Of a stretch of DNA of 64,000 nt, positions 61,744 through 64,000 are shown in pieces. The position numbers and the translations under genes are program-made. Within the stretch, counting starts at the first letter, position 1. Each line of letters opens with the position of its first letter. The notes under the pieces were generated by a model, which was given only the letters and a program-made list of their open reading frames with translations, did not search any database and was not told the origin of the DNA. The stretch is from Rhodospirillales bacterium (GTDB lineage Bacteria; Pseudomonadota; Alphaproteobacteria; Rhodospirillales; Shumkoniaceae): assembly GCA_018432935.1 (NCBI GenBank), contig JAHDSF010000012.1, positions 1 to 64,000 of the forward strand. Reading direction: 5' to 3'.

Positions 61744-61763
61744 CGCCCGTCAGCGAGGCCAGC

Positions 61764-62057
61764 TTACGGCTTCGCCTGCCCCGCCTTGACCTTGCCGACC
61801 TGCTCGGCCTTGCTGCCCTTCGCCTGCTCGGCCTTGCCCCTTGCCTTCTCGGCCTTTTCACCCTGCTGGGCTTTCTCGGATTTCGTCTTGGCGCCGGCCT
61901 GCTTGACGCACTCGTCCTTGGCTTTGGGATCCGCCACGCTTTTGCATTCGGCGAGAGCCGCCTTGTCCTTGTCGGACTTGGCGAACACTGGCGCCGCGGA
62001 GAGCAGCCCGCCCACGGCAACCACGACGGCAACGGCGTACAGCAAAGCCTTCTTCAT
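61764..62057 (-). CDS. Small secreted Lys/Ala-rich protein
   Basis: A 97-residue product with a clear Sec signal peptide (MKKALLYAVAVVVAVGG, cut near residue 26 at VFA-KS). A short region with two cysteines (C38, C50) follows, then a low-complexity tail of Lys, Ala, Gln, Glu and Gly with repeated KAEQ-like units. The strong GGAGGAG ribosome-binding site and TATAAT upstream indicate real expression. No family is recognised; the charge pattern would suit an envelope or DNA/anion-binding protein. Confidence 0.7.
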   Translation of the reverse strand: MKKALLYAVAVVVAVGGLLSAAPVFAKSDKDKAALAECKSVADPKAKDECVKQAGAKTKSEKAQQGEKAEKARGKAEQAKGSKAEQVGKVKAGQAKP

Positions 62058-62114
62058 CGGTACTCCTCCATGACAAGCTCCGGCATAGGCGAAAGGGACC
62101 GATGAGATTAACAT

Positions 62115-62120
62115 ATTATA
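62115..62120 (-). promoter_or_regulatory. -10 box of the small secreted protein
   Basis: Read on the minus strand this is TATAAT, in an AT-rich patch (62104-62140), about 58 bases before the ATG at 62057. No good -35 hexamer is visible at 16-18 bases, so an activator or another sigma factor is possible. Confidence 0.45.
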
Positions 62121-62196
62121 CTATTCTCTCATAATGCCTTGACAGGACGACGGGTGCCACCCGAACGCCTATTCAGTTAGGCTGACGCTGCACCCC

Positions 62197-64000
62197 TTAT
62201 GACGTCCGCGTCCGGTACGCCGGGAATACGACCCGCACCTGGGTGCCCGCGCCGACCCTGCTTTCGATCTCCAGGCGGGCCCCGTGCAGTTCCGCCAGTC
62301 GTCTGCTCAGGGGCAGTCCGAGGCCGGCCCCCTCCCGGGTCCGCGTCAACGGATCCTCGATCTGGCCGAACACCGACATCGCCAGCTCCAGCTTGTCCTC
62401 GGCGATGCCGATCCCGGTATCGACGACCTCGAGCACGATACGGCCCAACGGGTCGAGACGGCCGCGCACCGTCACCTCTCCTCCCGCGTGGGTGAACTTG
62501 AGCGCGTTGGACAGCAGGTTGGCGAGGATCTGCCGCACCCGCTGCGCATCGGCGTAGAGCTCCGGCACCGGCCGGGTATCCACCCGCAGCGCAATGCCGC
62601 CTTCGCGGGCGCGCTGCTCCAGAGCGGCCGTCACCTCCTGGAGGATTGAGAGGGGGTCGCACCATCCTTCCGACAACGTCATTCGGCCCGCTTCGATGCG
62701 CGAGACGTCAAGGATCTCGCTGAGAAGATGGAGCAGTGCCCGGCCAGAGGACAGGACGTCGGTGACATGCTCCCGGTACTTGGCGTGGCCGAGCGGACCG
62801 AAGACCTCCTCCCTCATGAGCTCGGTGAAGCCGATGATCGAGTTGAGGGGCGTTCGCAGCTCGTGGCTCATGTTGGCGAGAAACTGGGTCTTGGCGCGGC
62901 TCGCCACCTCGGCGGCTTCCTTCGCCAGGCTGAGATCCTGCTCGAACCGCTTGCGGGCGCTGATATCGGTCGCGATGGCACCGATCATGGTCACTCCGCC
63001 CAGAGCATCGAAGATCGGGAACCTGGTGACCAGGGCGGTGATGGTGGTGCCATCGCTGAGCGGCACCTCCTGCTCGTGCTCGAGAGGGGCTCGCGTCAGC
63101 AGGACCTCGCGGTCGACCCTTTCGATCCGCTCCGCCTCGGGCAGCGGATAGATGTCAGAAGCGGTCTTCAGGCCGGTTTTGCCGCCGATCCGCCCGTGCC
63201 AAGCTTCGAAAGTCCGGTTGACCAGGACATAGCGTCCGCACAGGTCCTTGAGATCGACGGCGGCCGGAATGTGGTCGACCAGCGCGCGGAGCAAGGTCTC
63301 GCTGGCGCGCATCGCCTGCTCGATGCGCCTGGTCTCGGTCACATCGGCGATCACGCCGCCGATTCCGAGAAGCTCGCCGCTGCGGCCGCGAATCGGGAAT
63401 TTGACGTCCGAAAAGTGCCGTTGCACGCCGTCGGCACCTTCCCGCCTGAACTCGCCGGACACCATCGGCGCCCCCTGCCGGATCGCGGCATCGCCGAGGC
63501 GCGCGCGTTCCCCCAGGTGAGGCGGGTGCAAATCCTCCGCCGAGCGGCCCATGACGTCGTCGGGGGACAGGTCCCACAACCGGCAGAGCGTCGGATTGGC
63601 CAACACGAACCTGCCCTCGGGATCCTTCAGGAAGATGCCGGTCGGAGAGGCTTCGACGATCGCTCGCAGCCGCGCCTCGCTCTCTTCCAGGGCCGAGCGG
63701 ATCCGGCTGTCGTCGGTGACGTCCTCGAAGATGACCTGCTGAGCCGGCTTGCCGCCCAACAAGAAGCAGCGGCTGTCGACCTTGATCGCGATCGTCCTGC
63801 CGTCGCCGTGCCGATACCGGACCTCGATACGCTCGGCACTGCCCCGGCCGCCGCGCTCGATACCGTCCCTCACGGCCTGCCAGGTCTCCGCCGTCAGGAC
63901 GGTGGAGAGGTCACGGCCGATCATCTCGGCTGCAGAGGCAAGGCCGCAGATGTTGGCCGCCTTCGCGTTGGCAAATGCGACGGCGCCGCCCTGAAGCACG
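62197..64000 (-). CDS. Multi-PAS sensor histidine kinase (partial, runs off the right edge)
   Basis: About 600 residues are visible. At least three PAS domains (first partial; second about 105-225; third about 232-350 in visible numbering) precede HisKA with the phospho-His in NMSHELRTPLNSIIGF (H379) and a HATPase domain with LANLLSNALKF and VDTGIGIAED. No membrane segment or receiver domain is seen in the visible part. The reading frame is open to the window edge and begins within a PAS domain, so the N-terminus lies beyond 64000. It is probably a cytoplasmic redox or ligand sensor. No response regulator is encoded in the window next to it. Confidence 0.88.
   Translation of the reverse strand, partial: VLQGGAVAFANAKAANICGLASAAEMIGRDLSTVLTAETWQAVRDGIERGGRGSAERIEVRYRHGDGRTIAIKVDSRCFLLGGKPAQQVIFEDVTDDSRIRSALEESEARLRAIVEASPTGIFLKDPEGRFVLANPTLCRLWDLSPDDVMGRSAEDLHPPHLGERARLGDAAIRQGAPMVSGEFRREGADGVQRHFSDVKFPIRGRSGELLGIGGVIADVTETRRIEQAMRASETLLRALVDHIPAAVDLKDLCGRYVLVNRTFEAWHGRIGGKTGLKTASDIYPLPEAERIERVDREVLLTRAPLEHEQEVPLSDGTTITALVTRFPIFDALGGVTMIGAIATDISARKRFEQDLSLAKEAAEVASRAKTQFLANMSHELRTPLNSIIGFTELMREEVFGPLGHAKYREHVTDVLSSGRALLHLLSEILDVSRIEAGRMTLSEGWCDPLSILQEVTAALEQRAREGGIALRVDTRPVPELYADAQRVRQILANLLSNALKFTHAGGEVTVRGRLDPLGRIVLEVVDTGIGIAEDKLELAMSVFGQIEDPLTRTREGAGLGLPLSRRLAELHGARLEIESRVGAGTQVRVVFPAYRTRTS

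Noticed and set aside
62129-62150. TTGACA near 62138-62143 as a plus-strand promoter
   Set aside because: No -10 box or gene follows on the plus strand; the region downstream is the 3' end of the histidine kinase gene on the other strand.

Overview
The window is GC-rich DNA (about two-thirds G+C by eye) with dense operons, many ATGA/TGATG stop-start overlaps, some GTG/TTG starts and an rplU-rpmA-obgE operon. Gene content (split glycine decarboxylase gcvPA/gcvPB, homoserine kinase next to RNase HI, livKHMGF, TRAP and TTT transporters, an EpmA/EpmB/EF-P cluster and a complete che operon) fits a Rhodospirillales-like alphaproteobacterium that is motile and mostly heterotrophic. Apart from a possible IS21-type end at the left edge I see no integrase, phage, CRISPR or toxin-antitoxin module, so this reads as chromosomal backbone with metabolic islands.

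Layout. 0-4.4 kb: O-methyltransferase; minus-strand MFS exporter, Mut7-C protein and Gfo/Idh/MocA oxidoreductase. 4.4-6.7 kb: two-gene aldehyde ferredoxin oxidoreductase unit with a four-cluster ferredoxin. 6.9-11.7 kb: TrkH, ScsB/DsbD-like protein, peroxiredoxin, RlpA-like lipoprotein. 11.8-16.3 kb: ROK regulator divergent from a TRAP transporter. 16.3-20.8 kb: cupin, rnhA, thrB, a peptidoglycan-binding-like repeat protein, a twin CDGSH protein and a lipoprotein. 20.9-25.6 kb: tandem glycine riboswitch and gcvT-gcvH-gcvPA-gcvPB. 25.6-30 kb: obgE, rpmA, rplU, tRNA-Ser(CGA), katG. 30.7-37.8 kb: FCD-GntR regulator divergent from sulfatase, tctCBA, a small ORF and an anaerobic sulfatase-maturating enzyme. 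37.7-40.6 kb: epmB-like, epmA, efp. 40.7-55.6 kb: cheD, then STAS-cheY-cheA-cheW-three MCPs-cheW-cheR-cheB, and on the opposite strand a soluble chemoreceptor-like protein. 55.7-60.3 kb: livKHMGF. 60.5 kb to the end: MFS transporter, small secreted Lys/Ala-rich protein and a multi-PAS histidine kinase that runs off the right edge.

How genes work together. The 31-38 kb island looks self-contained. A GntR repressor with operator-like repeats at both divergent promoters would control import of a sulfated compound by TctABC, cytoplasmic desulfation by a Cys-type sulfatase, and activation of that sulfatase by its own radical-SAM maturase. The gcv operon is a classical glycine-induced degradation operon. 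EpmB and EpmA would build beta-lysyl-Lys34 on the EF-P encoded next door.

The chemotaxis region holds the most unusual material. The three tandem MCPs have 2, 3 and 1 HAMP-like units and share almost identical signalling cores. CheA carries a tandem motif resembling the c-di-GMP-binding MshEN fold. The 588-residue soluble protein at 53.8-55.6 kb combines two degenerate receptor-tip motifs, a D-x3-Q motif like the CheZ active site and a C-terminal tail like CheY-binding peptides, so it is a candidate for a new type of CheY-P phosphatase.
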